NCBI RefSeq assembly: GCF_004114535.1
Contig: NZ_LBJC01000023.1
Location: 62,001-126,000 of the forward strand
Direction of reading: 5' to 3'
DNA from: Bradyrhizobium nanningense
GTDB taxonomy: Bacteria > Pseudomonadota > Alphaproteobacteria > Rhizobiales > Xanthobacteraceae
Length of the DNA: 64,000 nt
This document shows positions 15,973-24,641 of the stretch, in pieces. The position numbers and the translations under genes are program-made. The notes beneath the pieces were generated by a model. It was not told the DNA's origin, made no database searches, and saw only the letters and a program-made list of their open reading frames with translations. Every line of letters begins with the position of its first letter. Within the stretch, counting starts at the first letter, position 1.

Positions 15973-16818
15973 ATGCCCTTTCTGCTCATCGACTTTCCCG
16001 CCTTCAAGCCGATCGCGCTCGAGATCGGTCCGTTCGCGATCCGCTGGTATGCGCTCGCCTATATCTGCGGCATCGTGTTCGGCTGGCTCTATGCGCGCTC
16101 GCTCCTCAAGAATGAACGCCTGTGGGCCGGGCCTGCGCCGATCTCGTTGCTCCAGGTCGACGACTTCATCCTGTGGGTCACGCTCGGCATCATCCTCGGT
16201 GGCCGCACCGGCTACGTGCTGTTCTACAACCTGCCCTTCTTCATCGATCATCCCGCCGCGATCTTCAAATTGTGGGAGGGCGGCATGTCCTTCCATGGCG
16301 GCTTCCTCGGCTGCGTCGTCGCGGTGATGTGGTTCGCCTACCGCAACAAGATCCCGATCCTGTCGCTCGGCGACATCACCACTGCAGTTGCCCCGGTCGG
16401 GCTGCTGCTCGGGCGGATCGCCAATTTCATCAACGGCGAATTGTGGGGGCGCGCCACCGACGCGAGCCTGCCCTGGGCGATGATCTTCCCCAACGATCCC
16501 ACGCAGCTGCCGCGTCATCCGAGCCAGCTCTACGAGGCCGGCATGGAGGGCATTCTGCTGTTCACCGTGCTCGCGATCATGATCCGCTTCGGCGCCTTGA
16601 AGCGGCCCGGCATGATCCTCGGCGCCTTCATCCTGATCTATGGTCTGACCCGGATTGCCGGCGAGCATTTCCGCGAACCGGACGCACAGCTTGGTTTCCT
16701 CTGGGGCGGATTAACCATGGGCATGCTGCTGTCGATCCCGATGCTTATCGTAGGCCTCATACTTATTGTATTGGCAGTCCGGCGCGGTGCGCCGAAGCCC
16801 CTCGGTGCCATTCGTTAA
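15973..16818 (+). CDS. lgt: Prolipoprotein diacylglyceryl transferase
   Basis: Integral membrane enzyme that attaches diacylglycerol from phosphatidylglycerol to the lipobox cysteine of prolipoproteins. The 281-residue length and about seven membrane helices fit. Signature residues: GRTGYVLFYN, MSFHGGFLG (conserved His), the Lgt signature GRIANFINGELWGR with its essential Arg, and HPSQLYEAGMEG. The start MPFLLIDFPAFKPIALEIGP is typical. It is the first gene of a tight cluster with the MidA-type methyltransferase (21-base gap) and pgeF. The lipoproteins at 1572 and 18939 would be substrates. Confidence 0.97.
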   Translation: MPFLLIDFPAFKPIALEIGPFAIRWYALAYICGIVFGWLYARSLLKNERLWAGPAPISLLQVDDFILWVTLGIILGGRTGYVLFYNLPFFIDHPAAIFKLWEGGMSFHGGFLGCVVAVMWFAYRNKIPILSLGDITTAVAPVGLLLGRIANFINGELWGRATDASLPWAMIFPNDPTQLPRHPSQLYEAGMEGILLFTVLAIMIRFGALKRPGMILGAFILIYGLTRIAGEHFREPDAQLGFLWGGLTMGMLLSIPMLIVGLILIVLAVRRGAPKPLGAIR

Positions 16819-16839
16819 TTCATTTCGAGAAAGTACGCC

Positions 16840-17955
16840 GTGACCGACCAGCCGCTGCTCAATGAGATCAAGGCGCTGATCAAATCCTCAGGCCCCATGC
16901 CGGTCTGGCGCTACATGGAACTGTGCCTGATGCATCCGCGCCATGGCTATTACGCCTCGCGCGATCCGCTCGGGCGCGAGGGCGACTTCACCACCGCGCC
17001 CGAAGTCAGCCAGATGTTCGGCGAGCTGCTGGGACTGTGGACCGCCTCGGTGTGGAAGCAGATGGGCTCGCCGCAATTTTTGCGACTGATCGAGCTCGGA
17101 CCGGGCCGCGGCACCATGATGGCGGATGCGCTGCGTGCGGTGCGCGTGCTGCCCCCGCTCTACCAGGCGCTCCATATCCACATGGTCGAGGTCAATCCCG
17201 TCCTGCGCGAGCGGCAGAATGCGGCGCTGTCCGCCGTGCGCAACATTTCCTGGCACGACAGCATCGACGACGTGCCGGAAGGCCCATCCATCATCCTCGC
17301 CAACGAATATTTCGACGTGCTGCCGATCCACCAGATGGTCCGCCACGAGAACGGCTGGCACGAGCGCGTGATCGAGATCGACAGCAACGGAAAGCTTCAA
17401 TTCGGCGCTGCGCCGGAGCCCACGCCGCGCTTCGAGGTGCTGCTACCGCCCTTGGTGCGCGCCGCCCCCATCGGGGCCGTGTTCGAATGGCGGCCCGACG
17501 GCGAGATCATGAAGCTCGCCACACGCGTGCGCGACCAGGACGGGGCGGTCCTAATCATCGACTATGGTCATCTGCGCAGCGATGCCGGCGACACGTTCCA
17601 GGCGATTGCCCGCCACACCTTCGCCGATCCCTTGAAGGCGCCGGGCCAGGCCGACGTCACCGCCCATGTCGACTTCCAGGCGCTGGCGCGCGCGGCCGAG
17701 GATGTCGGCGCGCGCGTGCACGGGCCGGTGACGCAAGGCGACTTCCTCAAGCGGATCGGCATCGATACAAGGGCCGCCGCCTTGATGCAGAAGGCCACGC
17801 CGGAAGTGGCCACCGACATTTCGATCGCGCTCAAGCGCCTGACGGACACCGGACGCAGCGGCATGGGCTCGATGTTCAAAGTGCTCGGCATCTCCGAGCC
17901 GCGGCTGACAGGCATTGCCGGCCTCAGCGATCTCGAACAGGCCGGAGGCAATTGA
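16840..17955 (+). CDS. MidA/NDUFAF7-family SAM-dependent methyltransferase
   Basis: Class I methyltransferase of the family that includes mitochondrial NDUFAF7, which methylates an arginine in a complex I subunit. GTG start at 16840. The SAM-binding region includes LIELGPGRGTMMADALR (motif I, about residue 84) and ILANEYFDVLPIHQM, with the family-typical N-terminal block MHPRHGYYASRDPLGREGDF. The 371-residue length is normal. Its TGA overlaps the ATG of pgeF. The bacterial substrate is not established; complex I is a reasonable guess from the homologue. Confidence 0.88.
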   Translation: MTDQPLLNEIKALIKSSGPMPVWRYMELCLMHPRHGYYASRDPLGREGDFTTAPEVSQMFGELLGLWTASVWKQMGSPQFLRLIELGPGRGTMMADALRAVRVLPPLYQALHIHMVEVNPVLRERQNAALSAVRNISWHDSIDDVPEGPSIILANEYFDVLPIHQMVRHENGWHERVIEIDSNGKLQFGAAPEPTPRFEVLLPPLVRAAPIGAVFEWRPDGEIMKLATRVRDQDGAVLIIDYGHLRSDAGDTFQAIARHTFADPLKAPGQADVTAHVDFQALARAAEDVGARVHGPVTQGDFLKRIGIDTRAAALMQKATPEVATDISIALKRLTDTGRSGMGSMFKVLGISEPRLTGIAGLSDLEQAGGN

Positions 17956-18722
17956 TGACGCTCACCTCGTCGCTGCTGGCAGCGGTGCCCGGCCTGCGCC
18001 ATGCTTTCTTCACGCGTGAAGGCGGCGTCTCCAGCGGCATCTATTCCGCGCTGAACGGCGGGCTCGGCTCCAACGACGATCAGGCCCTGGTTGCGGAGAA
18101 CCGCCGCCGCATGGCCGAGCATGTCGGCGTCGCCGCGGACCGTTTCATCAGCCTGCACCAGATCCACTCGCCCGACGTGCTCGTTGCTGTGACACCGTGG
18201 CCGAGCGGACCGCGGCCGAAGGGTGATGCGCTGGTGACCAAGACGCCCGGCATTGCGCTCGGCGTCTCCACCGCCGATTGCGGACCGGTGCTGTTCGTCG
18301 ACCCCGATGCGCGCGTGATCGGCGGCGCGCATGCCGGCTGGAAAGGCGCGCTCACCGGCGTGCTGGAGGCGACGATCACCGCGATGGAACGGCTCGGCGC
18401 AACGCGCGGCGGCATCATCGCAGCGATCGGTCCCTTGATCCGCCAGGACAGCTACGAGGTCGGCAACGAGTTCGTGGCGCGCTTCATCGAGGCGGATGCT
18501 GACAACGCAATGTTCTTCATCCCGTCAGTGCGCGAAGGACACGCGATGTTCGATCTCGCCGGCTTCATCCGTCAGCGGCTGGAGGCCGCCGGCATCCTGA
18601 TGATCGACGATCTCGGTCTCGACACCTACGCCGACGAACGCTTCTTCAGCTATCGCCGCTCGGTGCATCGCAAGGAGCCGGATTACGGCCGCCACGTCCA
18701 CGCGATCGCGCTGGAGGGGTGA
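17955..18722 (+). CDS. pgeF: Peptidoglycan editing factor / laccase-domain protein
   Basis: 255-residue YfiH/PgeF family protein. Homologues in E. coli correct peptidoglycan containing L-Ser in place of L-Ala, and human FAMIN has purine nucleoside activity. The metal-binding positions are visible: LHQIHSPDV, STADCGPVLF (Cys), GGAHAGWKGA (His). The ATG overlaps the stop of the preceding gene as TGATG, so translation is coupled. The start MTLTSSLLAAVPGLRHAFFT and RREGG-type block fit the family. Third gene of the lgt cluster, consistent with an envelope-related role. Confidence 0.9.
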   Translation: MTLTSSLLAAVPGLRHAFFTREGGVSSGIYSALNGGLGSNDDQALVAENRRRMAEHVGVAADRFISLHQIHSPDVLVAVTPWPSGPRPKGDALVTKTPGIALGVSTADCGPVLFVDPDARVIGGAHAGWKGALTGVLEATITAMERLGATRGGIIAAIGPLIRQDSYEVGNEFVARFIEADADNAMFFIPSVREGHAMFDLAGFIRQRLEAAGILMIDDLGLDTYADERFFSYRRSVHRKEPDYGRHVHAIALEG

Positions 18723-18750
18723 ACGCGCGGGTCGCGCCACATTCTCAGTC

Positions 18751-18834
18751 GTCATGCCCGGGCTTGTCCCGGGCATCCACGCCTAGCCGCACATGAGGAG
18801 GCACGTGGATGGCCGGGACAAGCCCGGCCATGAC
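18751..18834. repeat. Palindromic intergenic repeat (family B)
   Basis: Arms GTCATGCCCGGGCTTGTCCC and GGGACAAGCCCGGCCATGAC are inverted, with inner ATCCACG/CGTGGAT. Close copies lie at 24544 and 45031. Confidence 0.88.
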
Positions 18835-18938
18835 GAGTGGAGTTATCTCAATTCCCGCTCAAATCTCGTTTGCGGGAAAATCTGTGTCGCAGCCGCCCTA
18901 GACCTTAACCGATTTTAACGATATCGCTGCCCTCCATA

Positions 18939-19556
18939 ATGAGGGACGCGTCATTCATCTTGCGCCGTGCGGGTTCGCGCGTGCTGGCGATCATGCTGCT
19001 GGCAGCCGCGACCGCGCTTGGCGGCTGCGCCGGCGGCGGTGGCAGCGCCGCCAACTCCTATGCGATGGCGCCGGGCGCCGGCTCCGGGGCAACGGTCGCC
19101 TTCGAATCGATCGACGGCCCGCCGCCTCAGGTGTTCGACCGCATGGTCGGCGTCCTCGACAGCGAATCCAAGCTGCGCAGCCTGTCCGTGGTCTCCCGCG
19201 AGGGGACGGCCGCCTACCGCGTGCGCAGCTACCTGTCGGCCCAGATCGTCCGCGGCAAGACCGTGATCGCCTGGGTCTGGGACGTCTACGACGCCAACCA
19301 GCAGCGCGCGCTGCGCCTGTCAGGGGAGGAACCGGCCTCAGCCAAGGGCGGTCGCGACGCGTGGGCGGCTGCCGACGATCTGGTGCTGCGGAAGATCGCC
19401 CAGGCCGGATTCAGCGGACTTTCCAACATGATCAACGGAACACCGGATGGCCCTGGCGCAGCGCCAGGCTTGCGGGGACCAGCGGTGGCGAGCGTGATTC
19501 CGGAGGCCCCGGCGGCCGAGTTGCCGGCTTCGGCGCTCGGCTATGCCGAGCGATAA
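18939..19556 (+). CDS. Putative lipoprotein of unknown function (205 aa)
   Basis: The N-terminus (RVLAIMLLAAATALGGCAGG) is a signal peptide with a lipobox LGGC, so the mature protein should be lipid-anchored. The rest is an alpha/beta domain of about 130 residues (FDRMVGVLDSESKLRSLSVV, YRVRSYLSAQIVRGKT) followed by a proline/alanine-rich tail. No recognised name. Two near-CtrA half-sites (TTAACC, TTTAACG) lie about 30 bases upstream, with spacing one base short of the consensus. It lies between the lgt cluster and prs on the same strand. Confidence 0.75.
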   Translation: MRDASFILRRAGSRVLAIMLLAAATALGGCAGGGGSAANSYAMAPGAGSGATVAFESIDGPPPQVFDRMVGVLDSESKLRSLSVVSREGTAAYRVRSYLSAQIVRGKTVIAWVWDVYDANQQRALRLSGEEPASAKGGRDAWAAADDLVLRKIAQAGFSGLSNMINGTPDGPGAAPGLRGPAVASVIPEAPAAELPASALGYAER

Positions 19557-19748
19557 CCCCCGCTAAACCACGGCCTCAAGTTGCGGCCAAACCGTTGGCC
19601 CGACTCAGGATTTTCGAAGGGAAAACGTAGCCTTCCGGGTTGCCATTGCAGCCTCCCGCCTGATATTTCCTCGCCCGTCGTAACCGTGCTTCCAGTGGGA
19701 TCAGAGATGTTGAACGTCGTATCCAGCAAAGCGCGGGAGGAAGCATCC

Positions 19749-20702
<954 letters not shown>

Positions 20703-20713
20703 TTTCTTCTTGG

Positions 20714-20856
20714 CCCCTCCCCGCTTGCGGGGAGAGGCCGGAATTCGAGCGAAGCTTGAATTCCGGGTGAGGGGGACTCTCCGCGAGTCCAACTCTAACC
20801 GTCGCCGCGGAGACTCCCCCTCACCCCAACCCTCTCCCCGCACGCGGGGAGAGGGA
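20714..20856. repeat. C/T-rich palindromic repeat (family D)
   Basis: Begins CCCCTCCCCGCTTGCGGGGA and ends CTCTCCCCGCACGCGGGGAG, with an inner inverted pair GGAATTC/GAATTCC and GAGTCC/GGAGAC stretches. It fills the gap between convergent prs and ribH. Confidence 0.85.
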
Positions 20857-20864
20857 GAGACATC

Positions 20865-21437
20865 CTACCCCACGATCCCCGCTGCGACCTGGCCGCGCAG
20901 ACGCTCCAGGCCGAGCAACGTCTCCGCACAGGCGGCCGCCACCTCGACGCCCTTGATGGCAAAATGCTTGCGGAAGAAGTCGTAGTGCACCTCGGTCTCG
21001 TGGAATTGCTGCGGCGTCAGCACGGCCGAGAACACCGGCACCTCGGTGCGGAGCTGCACGTCCATCAGCGCCTTGATGACGGTGTCGGCGACGAACTCGT
21101 GCCGGTAGATGCCGCCGTCGACGATGAGGCCGGCGGCGACGATCGCGGTGTAGCGCCGTGTCTTGGCAAGGACCTGCGCGTGCAGCGGGATCTCGAACGA
21201 GCCTGGCACCTCGAACACGTCGACATGGGTGAGATGCCGCGCCGCGGCCTCCTTCATGAAGGCGATGCGGGCCTCCTCGACGACGTCGTGATGCCAGCAG
21301 GCCTGTACGAAAGCCACCCGCTGCGGCTTTGCGAAGCGCGGATGGTCGGGCGCGGGTCCTTGCGGAACCGGCGGTTGGGGAACTTCAATTTCGGCTTGGG
21401 CAGCTTGGACTTGGGGATCTTGCAACATCTGATTCAT
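20865..21437 (-). CDS. ribH: 6,7-dimethyl-8-ribityllumazine synthase, type II (RibH2-like)
   Basis: Condenses the ribityl-aminouracil with dihydroxybutanone phosphate in the penultimate step of riboflavin synthesis. The core (VAFVQACWHHDVVEEARIAF, then VPGSFEIPLHAQVLAKT) resembles the type II decameric enzymes of Brucella and Mesorhizobium; VDGGIYRHEFVADTVIKAL covers the active-site region. The 190 residues include a proline/glutamine-rich N-terminal extension of about 40. ATG at 21437 is chosen because upstream frame falls within the FMN riboswitch leader. It stands alone, away from other rib genes, and should be repressed by FMN. Confidence 0.9.
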   Translation of the reverse strand: MNQMLQDPQVQAAQAEIEVPQPPVPQGPAPDHPRFAKPQRVAFVQACWHHDVVEEARIAFMKEAAARHLTHVDVFEVPGSFEIPLHAQVLAKTRRYTAIVAAGLIVDGGIYRHEFVADTVIKALMDVQLRTEVPVFSAVLTPQQFHETEVHYDFFRKHFAIKGVEVAAACAETLLGLERLRGQVAAGIVG

Positions 21438-21518
21438 GGCTTTCCTCGGTTTAAGGACCAGAATCAGGGCACACGGAACGACAAACAGCCGCACCTTGCG
21501 ATGCGTCTGCCACCGACC

Positions 21519-21669
21519 GTTCTCTTTCATCCGGACTTTAACCGTCGGCTTCGGAGTTGCACCGAATCTGCTGACCCTTCCCTTCGGGATACCCCCCACG
21601 GAAGGCGCTCGCGGGCTTAGGCCTTTCGGCCCTTACCGCCGGTGGGGACTTTCACCCCGCCCTGAGAAC
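21519..21669 (-). promoter_or_regulatory. FMN riboswitch (RFN element) upstream of ribH
   Basis: On the minus strand the leader carries the conserved RFN blocks in order: CAGGGCGGGGTGAAAGTCCC, CACCGGCGGTA, AGCCCGCGAGC, GGTCAGCAGATTCGGTG, and CCGACGGTTAAAGTCCGGAT followed by GAAAGAG. The closing P1 stem is GTTCTC (21664-21669) with GAGAAC (21519-21524). It lies about 80 bases before the ribH start. The match to the aptamer consensus is essentially complete, so ribH expression should fall when FMN is abundant; whether control is by termination or by translation is not clear. Confidence 0.96.
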
Positions 21670-22080
21670 ATCGGCCGTCCGGAATGAACGGCCTGACCGG
21701 AAATATGACGCCGCCCGGCGGCCGCAGCAAGCGTGTTCCTCATGGGGAAAGCGCATGGTCCCATGCCATCGCGGCGGGAGCAGCCCTCACGGGACGGAAT
21801 TAACGATTGGCGGCCCCGGCTAGTCCGACTCCGGTTTGTTCTCTCCGTTAAGAATTGTGGCGGAGATGAGCTGTGGACGAACGAGTCCTGGCTTGTGGAC
21901 GGACTCGGGACCCCGTTGCGCAGATTCCGCAAATCACATCACTTGATCCGCGACAGGCCCGCGCTGATCCGAGGGATCGCAAGAGCGACCCTGAGGGATC
22001 GCAGCAGCGACGTTGAGGGAGCGTGCCGGGCCGACCGCGTGCGTATCAAGGACAACAAGAAGGCAAGAGGTCGAGACGGC
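21670..22080. other. Long intergenic region between the riboswitch and the YbjN gene
   Basis: About 410 bases between divergent genes. An open frame crosses it but its product looks non-coding. It must hold the promoters of both ribH and the YbjN gene. Four GANTC sites, the recognition sequence of the cell-cycle methylase CcrM, fall at 21827, 21883, 21902 and 21923, a denser cluster than expected by chance. TGTGGAC occurs twice (21872, 21895). No RNA gene is evident. Confidence 0.4.
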
Positions 22081-22581
22081 ATGTCCCTGCTCGAAGGCAC
22101 TATCGATTCCAAAAGCCATCCGCTCGCGGTGGTCGAGGATATCGCTGCCAGCAACAACTGGCCGTTCGAACGCTCCGGCGAAGACGAACTCACGATTGTC
22201 TCGAAGGGACAATGGACCGACTACCAGCTCTCCTTCACCTGGATGGGCGAGATCGAGGCGCTGCATCTGGCCTGCGCCTTCGACATGAAGATTCCGCTCG
22301 CGCGTCGTGGCGAGGTGCAGCGGCTCGTCGCTGCCGTCAACGAGCAGCTGTGGGTCGGTCATTTCGATTTGTGGACCAACACCGGCATGGTGATGCACCG
22401 CCAGGCCCTGGTGCTGCCGGGCGGCCTCACCGCCTCGACCGCGCAATGCGAGGCCATGCTCGCCGGCGCCATCCACGCCTGCGAGCGCTATTTCCCGGCG
22501 TTCCAGTTCGTGGTGTGGGCAGGCAAGACCACCACCGAGGCGATGGACGCCGCGATGTTCGATACGGTGGGCGAGGCGTAA
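22081..22581 (+). CDS. YbjN-domain protein (166 aa)
   Basis: Cytoplasmic alpha/beta protein of the YbjN family, a fold related to type III secretion chaperones. It begins MSLLEGTIDSKSHPLAVVED and includes NNWPFERSGEDELTIVSKG, QLSFTWMGEIEALHLACAFD and AMLAGAIHACERYFPAFQFV, a layout shared by alphaproteobacterial homologues often annotated near proC. The ATG at 22081 is chosen because the sequence before it is not coding-like. It is 202 bases upstream of proC on the same strand, so they may be co-transcribed. The molecular role is unknown. Confidence 0.85.
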   Translation: MSLLEGTIDSKSHPLAVVEDIAASNNWPFERSGEDELTIVSKGQWTDYQLSFTWMGEIEALHLACAFDMKIPLARRGEVQRLVAAVNEQLWVGHFDLWTNTGMVMHRQALVLPGGLTASTAQCEAMLAGAIHACERYFPAFQFVVWAGKTTTEAMDAAMFDTVGEA

Positions 22582-22783
22582 GTCTCGCTGCAAGAGCGGA
22601 GGGGGCCACCCTCTCTCCCCGACGTCGTCCCGGACAAGCGAAGCGCAGATCCGGGACCCATACCGCGTGATGTCTCTTGTGGCACGCGGCTTGTTGCCAA
22701 CACCTTCATCCACTAGAACCGCCTGTGGTAACGCGACGAGCAAGTGCTCGCGCGGGGACGACAGCGAGTGTGTGGCAACAGCG

Positions 22784-23608
22784 ATGGCGAACAACCCCCT
22801 CCAAAACATCACCGGCACCATCCTGCTCGCCGGCGCCGGCAAGATGGGCGGCGCGATGCTGACCGGATGGCTTTCGGGCGGGCTCGACCCGCGCCGCGTG
22901 GCCGTGATGGATCCGCACATCGCGCCCGAGATCTCCGCCCTGGCCGCCAAGGGCGTCGCGCTGAATCCTGATGTGAAGACCGCCGGCCCCGTCGAGACGC
23001 TGGTCGTCGCGGTGAAGCCGCAGATGTTCCGCGACGCCGGCGCAAGGCTGAAAGCGTTCGTCTCGGACAAGACCTCGGTGGTCTCGATCATGGCGGGAAC
23101 AACGATCGCATCGCTCCAGGAAGTCTGCGGCGGCGCCGTGGTGCGCGCGATGCCGAACACGCCGGCCGCGATCGGCCGCGGCATCACCGTCGCGGTCGCG
23201 GCGAACAACGTCAGCCCTGCGCAGCGCGCGGTGGCCGATGCGCTGCTGCGCGCCACCGGCGCGGTCGAATGGGTCGAGGACGAAGACCTGATGGACGCGG
23301 TGACCGCCGTCTCCGGCTCGGGGCCAGCCTATGTGTTCCTGCTCGCTGAGGAGCTGGCGCGCGCCGGCATCGAGGCCGGGCTGCCCGAGCCGCTGGCGAC
23401 GAAGCTCGCGCGCGAGACCGTCGCCGGTTCCGGCGAGCTGCTGCACCGGTCGGAGCTACCTTCCAGCACGCTGCGCCAGAACGTCACCTCGCCCGGTGGC
23501 ACCACCGCCGCAGCGCTCGGGGTGCTGATGGGCGAGCCGGGCCTGCGCGAGCTGATGATCCGCGCGATCGCAGCGGCGACGCAGCGGTCGAAGGAGCTCG
23601 CGAAGTAA
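22784..23608 (+). CDS. proC: Pyrroline-5-carboxylate reductase
   Basis: Last enzyme of proline synthesis; reduces 1-pyrroline-5-carboxylate with NAD(P)H. The Rossmann motif GAGKMGGAMLTGWL (residues ~16-29) and signatures AMPNTPAAIGRGITV and AVSGSGPAYVFLLAE are intact, as is the dimerisation-domain block NVTSPGGTTAAALGVL. Length 274 is normal. ATG at 22784 is preferred over earlier in-frame starts because the upstream stretch overlaps an incomplete repeat (22620-22668) and is not coding-like. It probably shares an operon with the YbjN gene. Confidence 0.96.
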   Translation: MANNPLQNITGTILLAGAGKMGGAMLTGWLSGGLDPRRVAVMDPHIAPEISALAAKGVALNPDVKTAGPVETLVVAVKPQMFRDAGARLKAFVSDKTSVVSIMAGTTIASLQEVCGGAVVRAMPNTPAAIGRGITVAVAANNVSPAQRAVADALLRATGAVEWVEDEDLMDAVTAVSGSGPAYVFLLAEELARAGIEAGLPEPLATKLARETVAGSGELLHRSELPSSTLRQNVTSPGGTTAAALGVLMGEPGLRELMIRAIAAATQRSKELAK

Positions 23609-23627
23609 AGACAGGGGCCGTATCTTC

Positions 23628-23735
23628 GTAGGGTGGGTTAGCCGTCGGCTGCGCGAAGCGCAGTCCGAAGGCGTAACCCACCATGCTTCAGCGATCGCGA
23701 ACGTTGGTGGATTACGCTTCGCTAATCCACCCTAC
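23628..23735. repeat. Palindromic intergenic repeat (family A), supplies a stop codon
   Basis: Arms GTAGGGTGGGTTAGC and GCTAATCCACCCTAC are near-perfect inverted copies, with inner GCGTAACCCACC/GGTGGATTACGC. It fills the gap between convergent proC and the thioesterase gene. Read on the minus strand its end gives the TAG stop of the thioesterase. Confidence 0.88.
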
Positions 23736-24124
23736 TTAGACAACCGCTTGTTGAACAACTCGACATTGACGAGCCCGCGCGCGTGGCGGCCCTCGCCGAG
23801 CTTGCGCGTGCCCTCGAAGGCCTCGACCTCGAAGCGGATGACGCGGCGCTCCACCGCAATGACCTTCGCCGTGGTCCGCACCGTTGCGCCGACGAGGGCG
23901 GCCGCGAGATGGCGGATATCGACCTCGGTGCCGACAGTGACCCAGCCCGGCTGGAGCGCGGCGCGGATCGCGTCGCCCGAGGTCATCTCCATTTCCAAAA
24001 TCATCATCGGCGTCGCATAGACAAAAGGCATGCCGGGCACGAAATGCCCGACCGTGCGCTCGGCCGGCACCACCAGCGTGCGCTCGGCGCTCATGCCGAT
24101 TGTGATGAACTCGCGTGCGTCCAT
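23732..24124 (-). CDS. Hot-dog thioesterase, FlK-like
   Basis: 130-residue single-domain hot-dog protein similar to the fluoroacetyl-CoA thioesterase group. It begins MDAREFITIGMSAERTLVVP; the core helix and strands are seen in ATPMMILEMEMTSGDAIRAA and VTVGTEVDIRHLAAALVGAT. The conserved Glu in EMEMTSGDAI and the His in DIRHLAA correspond to positions used in catalysis by relatives. The acyl-CoA substrate is unknown; broad housekeeping acyl-CoA hydrolysis is most likely. The stop codon lies inside a repeat, so the last residues could have been altered by insertion. Confidence 0.83.
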   Translation of the reverse strand: MDAREFITIGMSAERTLVVPAERTVGHFVPGMPFVYATPMMILEMEMTSGDAIRAALQPGWVTVGTEVDIRHLAAALVGATVRTTAKVIAVERRVIRFEVEAFEGTRKLGEGRHARGLVNVELFNKRLSK

Positions 24125-24141
24125 GGTGCCTCACAAACAGT

Positions 24142-24297
24142 GTCGTCCCGGACAAGCGCGCCTTAAGCGCGCACCGATCCGGGGACCCATAACCACAGGA
24201 CGTCGTGGCTGCGGGGATTCGGAGTTGCCGCTTCGCCAGATAACCACTCCCTGTGGTTATGGGTCCCGGATCTGCGCTTTCGCTTGTCCGGGACGAC
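24142..24297. repeat. Palindromic intergenic repeat (family C)
   Basis: Outer arms GTCGTCCCGGACAAGCG and CGCTTGTCCGGGACGAC, inner arms GGGACCCATAACCACAG and CTGTGGTTATGGGTCCC. It fills the gap between the thioesterase and tautomerase genes. Confidence 0.88.
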
Positions 24298-24322
24298 AGC
24301 GGCGTTTGCCGCGACGGCGCTG

Positions 24323-24526
24323 CTACTTCTTCGCCGCCGCCGCACGTTCCACGAAGGTCTTGCCGCCCTTCATCTTGTGACGGAGCGGGGCTTCGTTGAT
24401 CTGGATGACGACGGCATCGGCATCGACGCCGAGATTCTTCACCAGCGCCTGCGTGATGTCGCGCATCATGCCGGCCTTCTGCTCGTCGGTGCGGCCCTCG
24501 GCCATGCTGATGGTGATCTCAGGCAT
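24323..24526 (-). CDS. 4-oxalocrotonate tautomerase family protein
   Basis: 67-residue small tautomerase. After removal of Met the chain starts with Pro, the catalytic base of this family (MPEITISMAEGRTDEQKAGM). Arg in TDEQK-type context and the conserved C-terminal block INEAPLRHKMKGG fit relatives. The ATG at 24526 is set by the need for Pro as residue 2; an upstream in-frame start falls in repeat DNA. These proteins form hexamers and isomerise 2-oxo acids, often in aromatic catabolism, but no catabolic genes lie nearby. Confidence 0.9.
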   Translation of the reverse strand: MPEITISMAEGRTDEQKAGMMRDITQALVKNLGVDADAVVIQINEAPLRHKMKGGKTFVERAAAAKK

Positions 24527-24543
24527 CGTCGTCTCCCTGCTTT

Positions 24544-24627
24544 CGTCATGGCCGGGCTTGTCCCGGCCATCCACGTTCTTTGCCATCAAACAGGACGTGG
24601 ATGCCCGGGACAAGCCCGAGCGTGACG
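24544..24627. repeat. Palindromic intergenic repeat (family B)
   Basis: Arms CGTCATGGCCGGGCTTGTCC and GGACAAGCCCGAGCGTGACG with inner ATCCACGT/ACGTGGAT. It separates the tautomerase gene from hisS. Confidence 0.88.
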
Positions 24628-24641
24628 ACGTCAGCGAATGG

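Noticed and set aside
18905..18919. TTAA-N6-TTAA before the lipoprotein gene at 18939, as a CtrA box
   Set aside because: Spacing is six, not seven; one partial reading gives TTAA-N7-TAAC. Too weak to list as a site.
21733..22080. An N-terminal extension of the YbjN protein
   Set aside because: The frame is open but its translation is basic, unpatterned and crosses the likely promoter; homologues start near 22081.
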